DNA from: Durusdinium trenchii
Lineage: Eukaryota; Sar; Dinophyceae; Suessiales; Symbiodiniaceae
Assembly (NCBI GenBank): GCA_963970005.1
Contig: CAXAMN010015446.1
Location: 1,026,537-1,090,536, forward strand
Length of the DNA: 64,000 nt
Direction: 5' to 3'
In this document: one piece after another, positions 1 to 11,759 of the stretch
Numbering within the stretch: the stretch's first letter is position 1
Layout of the letters: every line of letters begins with the position of its first letter
The notes under the pieces: generated by a model
What the model was told of the DNA's origin: nothing
Seen by the model: only the letters and a program-made list of their open reading frames with translations
Database searches by the model: none
Position numbers and translations under genes: made by a program

Positions 1-560
1 AAGCAACAGCCCAAAAAAGCAGATCCCAAAAGCAAAAAACGGCAATTAAAAAGCAAAAAGCGAAAAAACAGCGACACACAAAGTGGAAAAAAACACATAA
101 AAAAGCATCTATGTTCCAATACCTCTTTATATAATGAGAGGGTCAACATGTGTTTTAAATTGTTATATATACAAAAGAGGGTCACTACGTTGATACGTTG
201 ATTTTATAGAGAAACCTTCCTGGCGTAGGATTTTATAGAGTAATCATTAGTGATGGTAAATACGAGTGACGTTATAGCAAACAATTGTGGACACACATTG
301 TGGCATGCAGTTGCGCACAGCTTGGAAACGCAAGGGTTCATGATGGAGGCTTGCTGGTGTTATCTGATGTTGAATGTGGTGTCAGGACGGTGAATTTCAT
401 AGACATCACACCCTCTTCATGCCAGTTAGCTTGATGGTATCAAACCGCATCAATTTATAAGACGTTTGAGGGTCAGCACATTCATGTTATAGAGCTGGCT
501 CATTGTATCAACGCATTGGGGGTCACACCGCGCCGTTTTATATCTATAAAATCTCAATCA
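1..560. other. AT-rich non-coding stretch
   Basis: No gene is recognised. The first 80 bases are rich in AAAAGC-type words like those at 580-850. The rest holds several short words of the type TTTATA followed by AGA or AAG. The stretch reads as decayed repeat DNA. Confidence 0.4.
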
Positions 561-579
561 GGACCCCCTACCCCATTTT

Positions 580-1045
580 GTAACATGGATGAGAAAGCAA
601 AAAGCGAAACAAAAAAAGCACATGAAATAGCAAAAAGCGAAAACAAAGCGAACCAAAAAGCGAAAAAAACGGCAAAAGCGAACCAAAAGAGCAAAAAACG
701 GCAAGTGAAAAAAGACAGTGAAAAAAAGCGAGACACATGCGAAAAAGAAAGGGGAAACATGCTGGCAAGCAAAAAAGCGAAACAAAACACAAAAAGCGGA
801 CAAAAACGAGAAACAAAAGCAAACACAAAGCAAAAAACAAGCGGGAAAACACACAGAAAATTGCTTTCGCTTTTTGGATTGTTTTTTAAGCGTTTGCTTT
901 TTCATTTGCTTGCTTTTTGCTTTTTGGATTTGCTTTATTTTTTCTGTGCTTTTCATTTGTTTTTGTTTTTTGACTTTTGGATTTGTTATATTTTTCTTTT
1001 GCTTTTTCCCGAGAGCGTCCGCGAAGGGCTTTTCGTAAAAAAGCA
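580..1045. repeat. Purine/pyrimidine foldback of AAAAGCG-type repeats
   Basis: The left part (about 580-850) is a purine-rich run of words such as AGCAAAAAGCGAAA. The right part (about 855-1040) is made of the complementary words, such as TTTGCTTTTTGG. The two halves can pair as one long imperfect hairpin. Open frames on both strands here are only Lys- or Phe/Leu-rich low-complexity translations and are not called genes. Confidence 0.6.
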
Positions 1046-1059
1046 TTTGTAGAACTACG

Positions 1060-1225
1060 TCTCATCTACATCTTCACATCTTCACATCTGCACATCTACA
1101 TTTGCACATCTACATCTCTTCTCATCTTCACACCTGCACATCTACATTTGCACATCTACATCTCTGCTCATCTTCACATCTGCACATCTAAATCTCTGCT
1201 CATCTTCACATCTGCACACCTCACA
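1060..1225. repeat. CATCTNCACATCT tandem repeat
   Basis: Tandem short units of the type CATCTTCACATCTGCACAT are repeated with small changes. A related block occurs again at about 1710-1850, so the two flank the GC-rich minisatellite at 1298-1571. Confidence 0.7.
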
Positions 1226-1297
1226 TTTGCGTATCCTGTCGCTCTTCTTTCTTTCTCTCTTAAGGCCGGGGGCGGTGCCGCCGGAGCACCACGAAAC

Positions 1298-1571
1298 GCA
1301 ACCCTCTGCGGAGATCGTGCGTGTCGAGGGCGCGAAATGCAGGTGAGATTGCGTTTTGGCCCGGTCCCGGGCAACCCTCTGCGGAGATCGTGCGTGTCGA
1401 GGGCGCGGAGTGCAGGTGAGATTGCGTTTTGGCCCGGTCCGACGCAACCCTATGCGGAGATCGTGCGCGTCGAGGGCGCAGGTGAGATTGCGTATTGGCC
1501 CAGTCCGGCGCAACCCTCTGCGGAGATCGTGCGTGTTGAGTGCGCGAAATGCAGGTGAGATCGCGTTTTGG
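1298..1571. repeat. GC-rich minisatellite, four units of 66-73 bp
   Basis: Four units start at 1298, 1371, 1444 and 1510, each with GCAACCCTCTGCGGAGATCG (third unit CTATG) near its start and GAGATTGCGTTTTGGCCC near its end. The spacings are 73, 73 and 66 bases. The third unit has lost about seven bases. Open frames run through on both strands but only translate the repeat. Confidence 0.85.
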
Positions 1572-2263
1572 ATTGATCGCGCTTCACGTTTGGAGGAAGT
1601 CTCGTGCGAAAGGCCGCTGGTGAGCGGGATGATTGGCGGTCCATGTGCTTGCACAGCGAGAAATGCATCAAGGTTGGCGCTCCTGAGCCACAGCGTTGCG
1701 CTGCCGCTTCATCTGCGCATCTACGTCTACACCCCCTCACCTCTGTACATTTACATCTTCACATGCTCACATCCGCAGATCTACCTCTCTACCTCCACAC
1801 ACCCGCACATCTGCACATCTATATCACACCTGCACGTCCACATTGTCGCTCCTTCACCGCCCCCTCTTCTCTTTCTACATATCTTTTCTCTTAATATTAA
1901 GATGTCATGGCTCTTGGACAACTCGATTGTAACATCCCCCGTGATTGTGGGCTTATAAAATGCAGATCCTTTCCCTTTACAAAATGCAAATTCCAAGACA
2001 CATTTTATAAACATTAGGGTTTGTTTTTTGTTTTTTTGGATAACTACATAAGATCTGGAGTATCGTCATTTTATAAACTTTACTAACTTGGACACTGAAT
2101 GACAGTAATAAAGGGCAGGTGAACCCCGTAATCTCATGTTGTAAACATTCACTTGTCGAGTTGTCAGAGGATGGTCAGAACATGATTTCTCATTTTATAA
2201 AGATCATGTTCTGGACTGTCTAAAAGGGTATTGATTTTTCATATTTTTCTAAAAATCCTAAAT

Positions 2264-2964
2264 TTTAAGAAATGGCCTCCAACCTCTTCAAACATCAGTG
2301 GAAGGCAGGAACTGAAGGAATATGACCAGGAAAATAACTAAGAATTAAACATTAACTAGCTACTTTTTCTACACTTTTTCTCCTCTCCCCCTGTCTTTGG
2401 GTCTATTCCCTTTTACGGGGGGAGAGCGGTGTGCGGCCGACACCCCGTGGCAGGACCCAACATCACATCTGCAAGAAAAAGGGACGTCGGATCATCCGTC
2501 GGTATTCCAACCTGTTCTGCTGGTGCCCTTGGAGGTGGAAATCCGGGCCTTACCGGTAAGGCCCGGATTTAGGGCTGCTTTTGGGGCGGAGCAGGCTCAG
2601 TTCGTCCACCTATAAGACTCCATCGAGGTTGTCTTTTGCCGAGTTTCAATTTTTTGCTGCCACCACAAGCTCCCTTTACGGTGGGGGAGCGGAGCGGTGT
2701 GCGGCAGCGGTCCGAACGGGTTCACCGGTGTTGGGTCCTTTACCGGGAGACCGTTCGAGCCGGGAACCGGCGAACAGGTTGGGGGCCGAGGGGTGCTCAC
2801 CGCTCTCCCCCCGTAAAGGGAATAGACACAGAGACAGGGGGAGAGGAGAAAAAGTGTAGAAAAAGTAGCTAGTTAATTTTTAATTCTTAGTTATTTTCCT
2901 GGTCATATTCCTTCAGTTCCTGTCTTCCACTGATGTTTGAAGAGGTTGGAGGCCATTTCTTAAA
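2264..2964. mobile_element. Foldback (long inverted repeat) element
   Basis: Arms at 2264-2431 and 2798-2964 are inverted copies of each other with about five differences over roughly 167 bases. The outer tips read TTTAAGAAATGGCCTCC. The inner tips read GGGGGGAGAGCGGTG. The spacer of about 366 bases contains a perfect 32-bp palindrome (2539-2570) and a degenerate direct copy of the inner arm near 2670. No transposase is present, so this is a non-autonomous foldback or MITE-like element. No convincing target-site duplication was found. Confidence 0.8.
2539..2570. repeat. Perfect 32-bp palindrome
   Basis: The sequence AAATCCGGGCCTTACC is followed directly by its reverse complement, with no spacer. 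It lies in the spacer of the foldback element, about 60 bases left of the element's exact centre. Confidence 0.9.
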
Positions 2965-3765
2965 GTGTATGATTTTTTGATGTGAAAAATCAATATTTTT
3001 AGATAGTTTGCTGGTCTAATTCCTGTCTTTTATTATTGAAAATAGAAATTTTCAGAATCTGAAAATTCAGAACCTGAATCATTACTAAAGAATCTAAAAA
3101 ATAATTATTTAACTATTTCAGAATCTTGAGATCTTGACACGACGAACTTTCATTTTATAAAGTATCCGGATTTGGCTTCTTACGGACATTTCCGATGAGC
3201 AATTCGCATTTTATAAAGTGTTTCTTCCTGGATGTCGATTTCTATCTTAACCTATCACAACCTGTGCTGGTCATTTTGTAAACTAGTTGGTTTTGCATTT
3301 TATAAACAAAAACATATCCCACACATTTTATAAACCCACAAAGTTTATAAACTGCAAAATCAGCGCGCCTATGAACAATCACGGGGGATATTGTAACGAT
3401 TTCCTTACTAGGAAGTGCTTGACAATCACCTGTCCCGCTCTCGGGCCAACCGTCGTTTAGTTCATCTGCTTTTCTTTGTTTTTTGGATTTGCTTTCTTTT
3501 GCTTTTGCTTTATGTAGTTTTTTTTGTTTTTTGTTATGTTCAAGATTCACAGAGTTATCCTGGGTCCGGCGAACATAAGACAAATCCAGTCAATTCCACT
3601 CACACTCGCACATGTTTGAATCTAATTCAAAAGCGTTAAATAGAGATATTTACCAGAATATATAATTGGTTTGCTCGCTTAGAGGTATGAGGCGTTACCA
3701 TTTAGATGAAAACCCAAGAGTTTGGTGATGTGAATTGATTCTTTTTGTACTGGCGGCATGCTAAG

Positions 3766-4642
3766 GTGTCTTTGTTCAGGCAGTTGCGAATTCTTGTGGG
3801 GACGTGTGTTGCAAGTATCGGTGCCCTCTTTTGGTCGATGGTTCTACTGATGATTCTGCAAATTGGCTTTGCATTGGCCATATGTCAGGCGCTTCAGCTG
3901 TTTATAACTGACAACGCTGCAAGCTTGGCAGATAGGCTTGAACTGCGGCAATATTATGGCAACTTCTGGCGAACCCTGTACACAATGTTCGAGATAACGT
4001 TCAGTGGAGCTTGGCCAAACCGTGTCAGACCGGTGACATCAAAAGTCAGCAGTTGGTATGCTGTGCCTTTCTTGTTTTACATTGCTCTAGTGGTGTTTGC
4101 TGTCATCAAAATTGTGACCGCCCTTTTTTTGAAAGAGACGCTCACAAGTGCATCCAATGATGCCGACATGATGCTTGAAGACACGGAGCGCGTGTACAAA
4201 AACTACCAGAGCAAGATCGAAGCTCTTTTCCATTTGGCTGATAATGATGGGGATGGTCTATTGACATTGGAAGAGTTCATGGAAACCATGAGCCTGCCTA
4301 GCGTGCAGTACTACCTCAAAGTTCTTGATGTGACCGTGCACGACTGGGGGGGCTTTGTTTGAAATTCTAGATGACGGAGATGGCTTGGTTACGATCACAG
4401 AGTTTTGTCGGGGAATTTCCAAACTCAAAGGCAATGTGAAACCAATTGACGTGGTGGGCCTGCAGTCCGAAAATGCTCGAATTCTGAAGGAATGCCGAAA
4501 GACATCCAAGGACGTGAAGAAAACGGTCCAGTTGATCCAGAAACTTGGCAGGGCTTTGGCCCTGGCTGGTATGGGCGCCAGCCCATCGAATTCAGTCGGT
4601 TTTCACGGGTTCCAGGCGGAGTCAACGGTTTTTGCAACCTAG
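3766..4642 (+). pseudogene. Voltage-gated cation channel gene 1: pore and EF-hand exon with a frameshift
   Basis: The exon begins after AAG|GTG, as do the pore exons of the three paralogues, and starts with VSLFRQLR. It encodes S5 (about residues 10-50), a P-loop with the filter-like segment TMFEITFSGAW, S6 ending VTALFLKETL, a canonical EF-hand loop (DNDGDGLLTLEE) and a second EF-like unit (ILDDGDGLVTITEF). The frame breaks at a run of seven G (4346-4352). Six G would keep the frame and match the spacing of the paralogues. Either it is a pseudogene or the homopolymer is miscalled. No S1-S4 exons were found upstream, so the 5' part is lost, unrecognisable or outside the window. If expressed it would act as a membrane cation-channel subunit. 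Confidence 0.8.
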
Positions 4643-7180
4643 CACAAACACGTCGTTGTCTCACAACCCTGACCATCCATATCCCGAAGCTGCTAGCTTG
4701 GGGTTGCAAGGAAAAGGGGCTTTACTTTTTTAAATATTCACATATATGTACATGATTGTAAACACATACATACATATATATATATTATATGATAACTAGT
4801 TATATATACTGATTACAGAATGCTGACCGGTGCTGATCGCCTGCAACGAGAAGCTTCTTCCAAGGGCTTTCTTGTTCGTGTCCCAAACCAGGCGATGTGG
4901 GTTTAGTGCTCTGAGCGCTAATAACGGAAAGCGCCTGGCAAAGTGCCGAAATCCCAGTACGAAGCCAAGCGGCAAAGAAGCCTTGCGCCCAACCCAGGCG
5001 AAGCTTCCGAAAGGCCCGCCCAACGGGTATACCGACCGGCTAGGCGTGTCCGCTTGGTGTTTGGTGCTGAGTTTCTATCGAATTTTCTGCCCCTCACTGG
5101 CAGATCAAGCTGCACAGGCAGCTCTATCGTGACTCGTGTGGCCAAGTAAACCATCAGGCTCCTTTAGAATTTCCGTGGTAGGCTCAAAAATGTGGTGGCA
5201 GGTTCTCACAGAGCTTTGTTCCGGATTGTATGACCACGCCTGGGCCCCAAAGAAGAGAAGTGATTGAAGAGATGCGATCGCAGGTTGAACTTTGTGCAAA
5301 CATCGTGATGATGCTTCATGTTGAACAGTGAAATAGATCAACAGGCAACTCCGTGAGGCGAAACCAAACCAAAGGTATGGTCAAAAGAGGTCTGTGGAAA
5401 ACCTGGGCATCTTCCTGGTGACATGTATTCTGTGACTTGGTAGCCCAACCAAGAGAAGCCCCTGTGTTATTCGTAGCAGGTCAGAGGTCGATATTCTTCA
5501 ACTCCATAATTTTGATTCATCTTGGCCTGCTTGGTTTGGATCCATGTTGCCTGCTGAAGGAGGACTATGAAACAATTCACACAATTCTGGCGGGGGACTT
5601 GAACTTCCCAGAGCAGGCTTCCTGTGTCGGTGCCTGTATGGTCTGCAGCAAACATGAACATGTTCTTCACTGGGTTTGTGAAACGGCCTAGTCGGAGGCT
5701 GCAGAAAGGCCATGCCCCAACAAACGTTGTGTGCTGTGCATTTTGCCGGGTCTGAAGTGCGCCAGGCGATCAGTCCATTGCTGAAGCACTGCAGCAAGCT
5801 GGAGAATGTTCCGTTCGCAGTATACTCAGTATTCTGTGAACCGAGGCTGGTTTTGCCTTCTGTTTGTTGAATCCGTTCTTTATAGTTTGAATTGAACGAG
5901 CTGGAGCTGCCTTTCCTGTTCACGGTGCAGTCCCTTTACCTCTTACCCTTGTAAGTGCTGGTTTCGGCCTGTGACCGCGGCCTTCTACAAGCCAAAAGAA
6001 TCCAAAAGACAAAAGTAGACTTCGAAAGGTTTTGATAGGTCAGGTTTTTATTGTTTTCAGCAGATTTCTGGAAATTGAGAAAATTATTGTTATATATATA
6101 TATATGTGTGTTTGCATGACTTGAAACACCCAAAACTTTAAACAAACTTGTGTTTCTCTGGCTGAAGATCTTTTGAAGTTTCTTGAACAATTGGAAAATA
6201 AGGGCGCGGATCACACCCTCAAAATGCACCCGAAAAAGAAAACTAAGGGAATTCTCAAGCCATCATGATCAGCTTTGGTGGGCTCTTTGCTGGAAGTGGC
6301 TGCGGATGGAAGATGGAGCGGCTGGAGTTTGGAACGTCTCAGTGATTTTGGGGTTCTTGCTTTTGGGTTTGCGGGCTCACCTTGTTTTTTAATAGTGTTT
6401 TATTTTGCAGTAGTCTTTGGTGGTCCTGAATTGAACTTTGATAAGATGCAATGTATCTCAACTTGAACGTCGTCAAGCATATTTGAAGAAGGTGCTGTGA
6501 CCTCAATCCATTATTTGAAGAAGGTGCTGTGACCTCAATCCATTTTTGTACAAACTGTACATTTTTTGTTCTGCGAAATGTTTTGAAAGGGAATTCCAAA
6601 GATTGAGCGTCCATGTTTGCAATGTGTCCTGTGATTTCACGGTTTGCGTTCATGTCCACTCTGCCTTGGTCAAGATTGAGTGAAGACAAGCACAGCAGAA
6701 CATACGTAATCAAAAACAAGTGCATGTTTTGTGGAAAGTTGTCCAAGTGCATGCATGGTGGTCTTGCTGTTTGCGGTGAGGCGATTGATTGAGAAGGAAG
6801 AAGCACTATCGATATACAGTCAACAGGACGAGCCGTTTCTTGCCACCAATTTGTTCACTAGTGGTAGGTGCCTCAGCGACCACCCAATTCGTGCTTAGCC
6901 CTCGGCTATTTTTTTTTTAAATTGTTTTTGCTCTGCGGGATGGCAAGTGGAAGAAGGAGGAGAAGATGAGTGCACCTCTTCGTGGCTGATGAAAAGTGCC
7001 ATAGCAGCTTGGTTGATGCAAAACTGAAGTATGTAAACTCAACCTCTGAGTCTAAGCTGATACAAGACATTGAGTGTCATTGAAGGTGAGATAACTGCTG
7101 TGCCCTGCCGCGAGGGAATGATAATTCCGAGTACGCAAGCTGTGCTTGGTGACCTTCCGACGAAGAATGGGCTTCTGTCA
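4643..7180. other. Intergenic stretch without recognisable genes
   Basis: It contains an (AT/ACAT)n microsatellite near 4740-4800 and a second (TA)n near 6090. There is an exact tandem duplication of about 33 bases at 6480-6545 (ATTTGAAGAAGGTGCTGTGA starts each copy). Open frames on both strands are short and match nothing I recognise. Confidence 0.4.
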
Positions 7181-7184
7181 TGGA

Positions 7185-7201
7185 ATTTGCACAATTCATA
7201 G
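7185..7201. repeat. Target-site duplication, left copy (17 bp)
   Basis: ATTTGCACAATTCATAG here is repeated exactly at 8982-8998. The two copies bracket the minus-strand LINE fragment and fit a target-site duplication made on insertion. Confidence 0.75.
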
Positions 7202-8981
7202 CGCAACTTGCGAATCTGTCCAAGCCACAGCTCATGTTGAGCAGTGGAGCTTGCGATCATCTACGGCACATCGACATTAGACCTCAACGGGGATCTATGA
7301 AACTGTCCTCTCAAAAGCTATCCACTCTAGTGGCCAGCTGCGAGGGCCAGCACACCATCACACCAGGCATCTTCACAACGTTGCAGTGAGTCAAAACCAC
7401 ACCACCCGGAGAAACAACCAAACCAAGCTCCTTAAAAATTGCCAAAACAAACCCTCCGAAAGATCGACATCCGGTGTGCCAAGGTGCCTCAAAAACAATC
7501 TACCAGCAGATTGTCCGGATCCACCCACCTTCGTGAGATGGGATCCTCCACTGGAATGTAATGGCCAGTAGCCATTCGCCAGCCGATGAACAACTCCAGG
7601 AAGGAAACTAAAGAAGTACCATCCGACAAACCCTCACAACCAACCAACCAACCAAAAATGGACATCACGAAATCCCTCCCGAAGATATCAGCAATCTGTG
7701 ATTGCCGCACCTGGCGACTACTTTCAGCCAAATCAAGATAATGAAATAAAAACGAATTCGGATTAGTGACTCTATGCCCCCTCAGCTCATTCAGGGTCAG
7801 CGACTCCAGGGCCTCATTGGGGCAGGATGCATGGGCCTCCGCAATCTCCAGGATAAAGCTCCTGGTTGATCTTTTGAAGTGAGCCAGCTGTCCACACAGA
7901 CGTTTTTGCAAAGCCACAAAAAATGGTTTTTGTTTGTTTGTGGTGGTGGCAGCTATTTCAGCCAGTGAAATTTCCAGCAACCCAGTATATAGTCCGTGAA
8001 TGGATCGCGAGAAAATCGGCAGATAAATGAGACCAGACTTTGTGAACCACAACCGGATGTTCCAGCAACTCCCAGCTTTCAAAAACCAGTCGCCACAAAG
8101 CGTAGTTCTCTGTGTCTTCACAATCTTGTCCATGGACAATTCCAAGAAAGCCATCGTGAACGTATTGGCTATCCGTGCAAATGTGGATTTCTCGTCTCAA
8201 TCGTCCTGCGCAGCGCGCTGCTGACAAAAAGGCAGTCAGCTCCGCCCGGGAAATGGTCTGTCTAAGTCCACTCAGTGGCGAAGTACTCACAACAAAGTCC
8301 TTAGTGGCGTGGTAACAGCCCAAGCCACCAGCGCCTTCTCCGGCTCCGAGCTGAGCAAGCAGGAGCCATCGACAAACAGTTGACAATCTGGGAAGTCTAA
8401 TCGCTCAAAAACCTCCGTGCCATCCGGGATATTCTGAAGGGCAATCCAGAAATGATGCTGAGCAGGGACGCGAGGGCAAATGCCATGCAAAGAGAGGCAC
8501 CGAGGCAGTGCATTCCATTGTCGGTGCAAGTTGCGAAAGCCTTGGCGGATTTGCACATGTTGGGGGCACCACCTCAGACGATGCTCCCAGGTGTCTGGAC
8601 CCTCACAGTAACGGCACTTGCCACTGCGAGTGGTGTCAAAGTGGGATCGTGCCTGTTCAGTGAAAAAGTACCATCCATACAGGCGAACAAAAGTGCAGCC
8701 TGCTTGCGGCTTTGAATCCAACTATTGAATATTGTCAGTGGTGATCGCAAAGTTCACCCTCAAAGTCCTGTCGAAGAGCAATGATCTTTGATTGTGTCGA
8801 TCACCAAGCATCAAGGAAGATTATCTGCTGTTCAGCCTCACAAGTATCAGTAAGATGAAACTTCAAGCCTGAAATTGCGACCACACGGAAGTTTGGCTGC
8901 AGAGTCCACTGCAGTCGGCCACCTAACATCAGCAGCTTGCCAAAAGGGCCAGTGCTATCTTTGCCATCATACTGCTCCAGG
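7202..8981 (-). mobile_element. 5'-truncated LINE fragment (zinc knuckle and RNase H), flanked by 17-bp TSD
   Basis: On the minus strand, reading from about 8720 down, there is a CCHC-type knuckle (CRYCEGPDTWEHRLRWC) typical of the C-terminus of LINE reverse transcriptases. An RNase H domain follows in pieces: LFVDGSC with the first Asp, SRAELTAFLSA with the Glu, and ICTDSQYV with the second Asp. The pieces lie in different frames, with shifts near 8325 and again near 8000-8150. No reverse transcriptase core is present, which fits 5' truncation. The copy cannot encode an active product. Confidence 0.75.
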
Positions 8982-8998
8982 ATTTGCACAATTCATAG
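8982..8998. repeat. Target-site duplication, right copy (17 bp)
   Basis: Exact repeat of 7185-7201, next to the 5' (minus-strand) end of the LINE fragment. Confidence 0.75.
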
Positions 8999-9231
8999 AG
9001 TCAAAGTGCTTCGGGCGCAAAACTCAGGACTAACATCAATGCTAGCTCTTGGCCATTTTAGGTTCATTTGATCCATTGGAGAGTGGATGGATCATGATCA
9101 TAGTTTCTAACCTGTCCAGATTTGTTGTAAGGTAGGACAAAGTATTGCCTTTGCATGGTTCTGCTATTTGTGTGCGTAATTCTGGCAGTTCGGCTCTGAA
9201 TCAAAATGATTGTGTGGATAGCTCTCCAGCC

Positions 9232-10355
9232 ATGATGCCACCTACATCTTTTTCCTCGAAGGAGGACGAGGAATGGTCAGAACAACAGCGCTGGATCGTG
9301 CAAGTCCTCGACAAGAAGTTTCGAGAGCAAGAGGGCATTATCCAGAGAATGCTTGACAAAGCCCTATCCCAAGACTCAGAAGTTGAAGAGGATGAGCATC
9401 ACCAGTCCCTCTTTGAAGCAGCCAGAGAAAGCCATGAAGGGGAGAATGTTGCTCGGCTTGGCTCTATGGTCACTGAGGGTAGCCCATCTGAGCCGAAGTT
9501 AGAATCCAGCTGGAAAGGCCCGATTTCCTTGGGAAAGGACATCTTGAGTGAACGGAGTGTGCCAGATCCGCCACTAGAGCGCTTTGTGCAAGGGCCCTTG
9601 GATGCTTGGATGGCGTTTGTGGTATGTATCTTGGACTTGGCACTTGGCTTTGGATTGACTTTTTGTTGTTTCCTTCCGACAATTGTCGCTAGGATTTGTA
9701 TGGATCCATTGGTTTTCAATTCCCACACCGAGGCATCAACCTTGGCTTCATGATTGCCTCCACGCAGCTGCAATCAGAAGTGTCCAGTTTCTATTTGCAG
9801 CTTACATCCGTTGACCCTGGCAGTGGTTCACCTGAGGTGTTTCAGGTAGTCGAAATCATATTCTTTTGCATCTATGTTTTGGATGTGCTCGTCCGAGTTT
9901 ATGTGTTGCGCTCGCGCTGGTACTATGATCCTCGTGAAGGAGTCATGTTGATGAATATGTTTGATGCAGCTCTAGTGGTCATCAGCGCTTTTGAGCTTTT
10001 TGTGTTTCCTGCGTTGCTTGGCAGAGTGAAGCGTGCTCAACCACAGCAGGTAGTTGCCCCGTGCTGAGCTAGATTTTTTGGAGGTTCCTGATTAACTGTA
10101 GGTTTCGAACTTGGAAGAGGTGGCACATACTGTACATGCACACTCCTACAGACCTGTAAAGCTTCTTTTGAAGGGTTGTTGAAGATCCGTGTGCACTATT
10201 GATGCCATGCAATCCTTCTCGGATTTGAGCCATGCACTCTCAAGGCGCATGTGTCATAACCTAGGCTTTCGACCGGCAGTGAAGAGGCACAGGCGCGCAG
10301 CCTTCGGGTCATTAAACTCATCCGCATTGTGCGCACCCTTCGAGTTGTCAAAACA
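9232..10355 (+). CDS. Voltage-gated cation channel gene 2, N-terminal exons (S1-S4)
   Basis: The proposed exons are 9232-9621, 9693-10012 and 10265-10355; the protein continues at 25695. Met at 9232 or 9235 precedes the family signature EEWSEQQRWIVQVLDKKF. A charged cytosolic N-terminus follows, then DPPLERFVQGPLDAWMAF leading into S1. S2 is IIFFCIYVLDVLVRVYVLR. S3 is MNMFDAALVVISAFELFVF. S4 is RSLRVIKLIRIVRTLRVVK, with a basic residue at every third position. The first intron is only 71 bases (GTATGT...CTAG). The second has a GT donor and the one after S4 a GC donor (10356). S1 aligns imperfectly around the first intron, so that junction is the least sure. Confidence 0.8.
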
Positions 10356-10399
10356 GCTCCTGGGCCGAAGTTGAATCGCACAGAAGCAGACACGTCATG

Positions 10400-11740
10400 A
10401 AACATCCGCTTTGCTCTAGCTCTCTAGCTACGAATCGTACAAATGCACGAAGTCCAATCCCGAAATCATGTGGCAGCGAGAATCATGGTTCAATAGTTCG
10501 CTGTTTGGAATTGTCCAAAGAAACGCTATGCAGCTGCTACACCACACCTTGTCCCTTACTTCATTGAGAGAGATGCGTGCACACACACACTTAGAAGAGA
10601 GCTCGTAAGAGCATAATTCCGGTATTCATGTGTCGTGTGTTAGCCCTTTACTGCAATACAATCAAATGTTGAAGTCGTGGCGGTTTTATGTTTTTGAAGC
10701 GTTTCCATTGGGGTTTGAATGTATGGAAGTCGTGGCGATGTCGCGTTTGGTTGGGGAGAAGACAAGGCAGCAGCGGCAAACAAAACGCCGACCGCACAGG
10801 CAAACAAGTGGGGAGGCAGATGGGGAAACAAGCAAGGAGACAAGGCAGCAGCGGCAGACAAAACGCCGATCACAGCAGGAAGCGTTTCCATGCGGGAAGC
10901 TGGTTTTTGGAAGGACTATGCCGGGACCCCCCTCCTAGCGTTGGGGAACTCAAGTTTTTCCCTTCTATACCGTGACTTCCGCGGCTGAGTGTACCAATCT
11001 AGTGCAGAAAACGGACACAAACCTCAGAAACGGCCGAGAACAACACGTAATTGTTAGGCACCACCACCAGCTGAAATTCAAAAGTAGGTGCGGGAAGGCG
11101 ATCCGCCTTCTGATCCGCCTTCCCGTCCCATCCACGACCAGAGCTTCATTGCACCTTGTGGGTCGTGGATGCCGTGTGCCCCTGCAGGATTTACATTGTC
11201 CCTTTGGAACAGGGTTTGACACACTCGGGATATTGCGGAACAGATTGCAGTTTGCCACACGCCAGCCTCATAAACCAGGGAAAGGTGTAAGTAAGGTGGT
11301 CTGACCATGACGTGCAAGTCTAGGGTTTCCAAGGAATGCCAAGTTTCGAAAACTAAAAAGGCTCGATCGACGAGCGCATGCCTGCAGAGCTCGTTGGCAC
11401 TGTACTGCATCACGGCCTCACCAAACCTGAAACAGCCTCCAACAATTTGCAGGTACACCAGGGTTATCAGACCCGGCTTCCACCATCACGCATAGCTTCG
11501 TTGGCGTGCGTTTGCGCGAGGGCCGCGGGCCCCCGCAAGTTAACGACCCCGAAAAGACCAAAGACCCCCTTCTGATTCCAAGGGTTACACAGTAAGGGTC
11601 CGGCTTATGTGCATGTGTGCGCGCAAAGTCGTGGACAAAAGAGAAGACATGAAAAGAGGATCAAACAAAGCTAATTAAGGCACGTCGCTGCGATGAAAGG
11701 GAACCAAGCGGTAGCCGGTAGCCTAGTTTAAGTGTAGGTG
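10400..11740. other. Intron DNA of gene 2 with minor repeats
   Basis: This lies inside the inferred 15.3 kb intron. A direct repeat of about 35 bases (around GACAAGGCAGCAGCGGCA) occurs near 10762 and 10838. A short hairpin has the stem GGGAAGGCG near 11092-11125. The segment near 11480-11600 (CATAGCTTCGT, then CCCCCGC, then GATTCCAAGGGTTACAC) resembles the sequence just before repeat R3 (24140-24225). No gene is seen. Confidence 0.45.
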
Positions 11741-11759
11741 AACATGTATACGCTAAGAG

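Larger units (their letters stand above)
1980..3360. repeat. Island of dispersed CATTTTATAAA words
   Basis: The 11-mer CATTTTATAAA, or a one-base variant, recurs about nine times (near 2005, 2070, 2195, 3153, 3208, 3272, 3295, 3324 and 3343). Most are followed by C or G. They lie on both sides of the foldback element at 2264-2964. No coding sequence is seen. Confidence 0.55.

Noticed and set aside
516..1052. Overlapping open frames on both strands rich in Lys/Ala or Phe/Cys/Leu
   Set aside because: They translate the AAAAGCG/TTTTTGC repeats; four frames are open at once and the composition is not protein-like.
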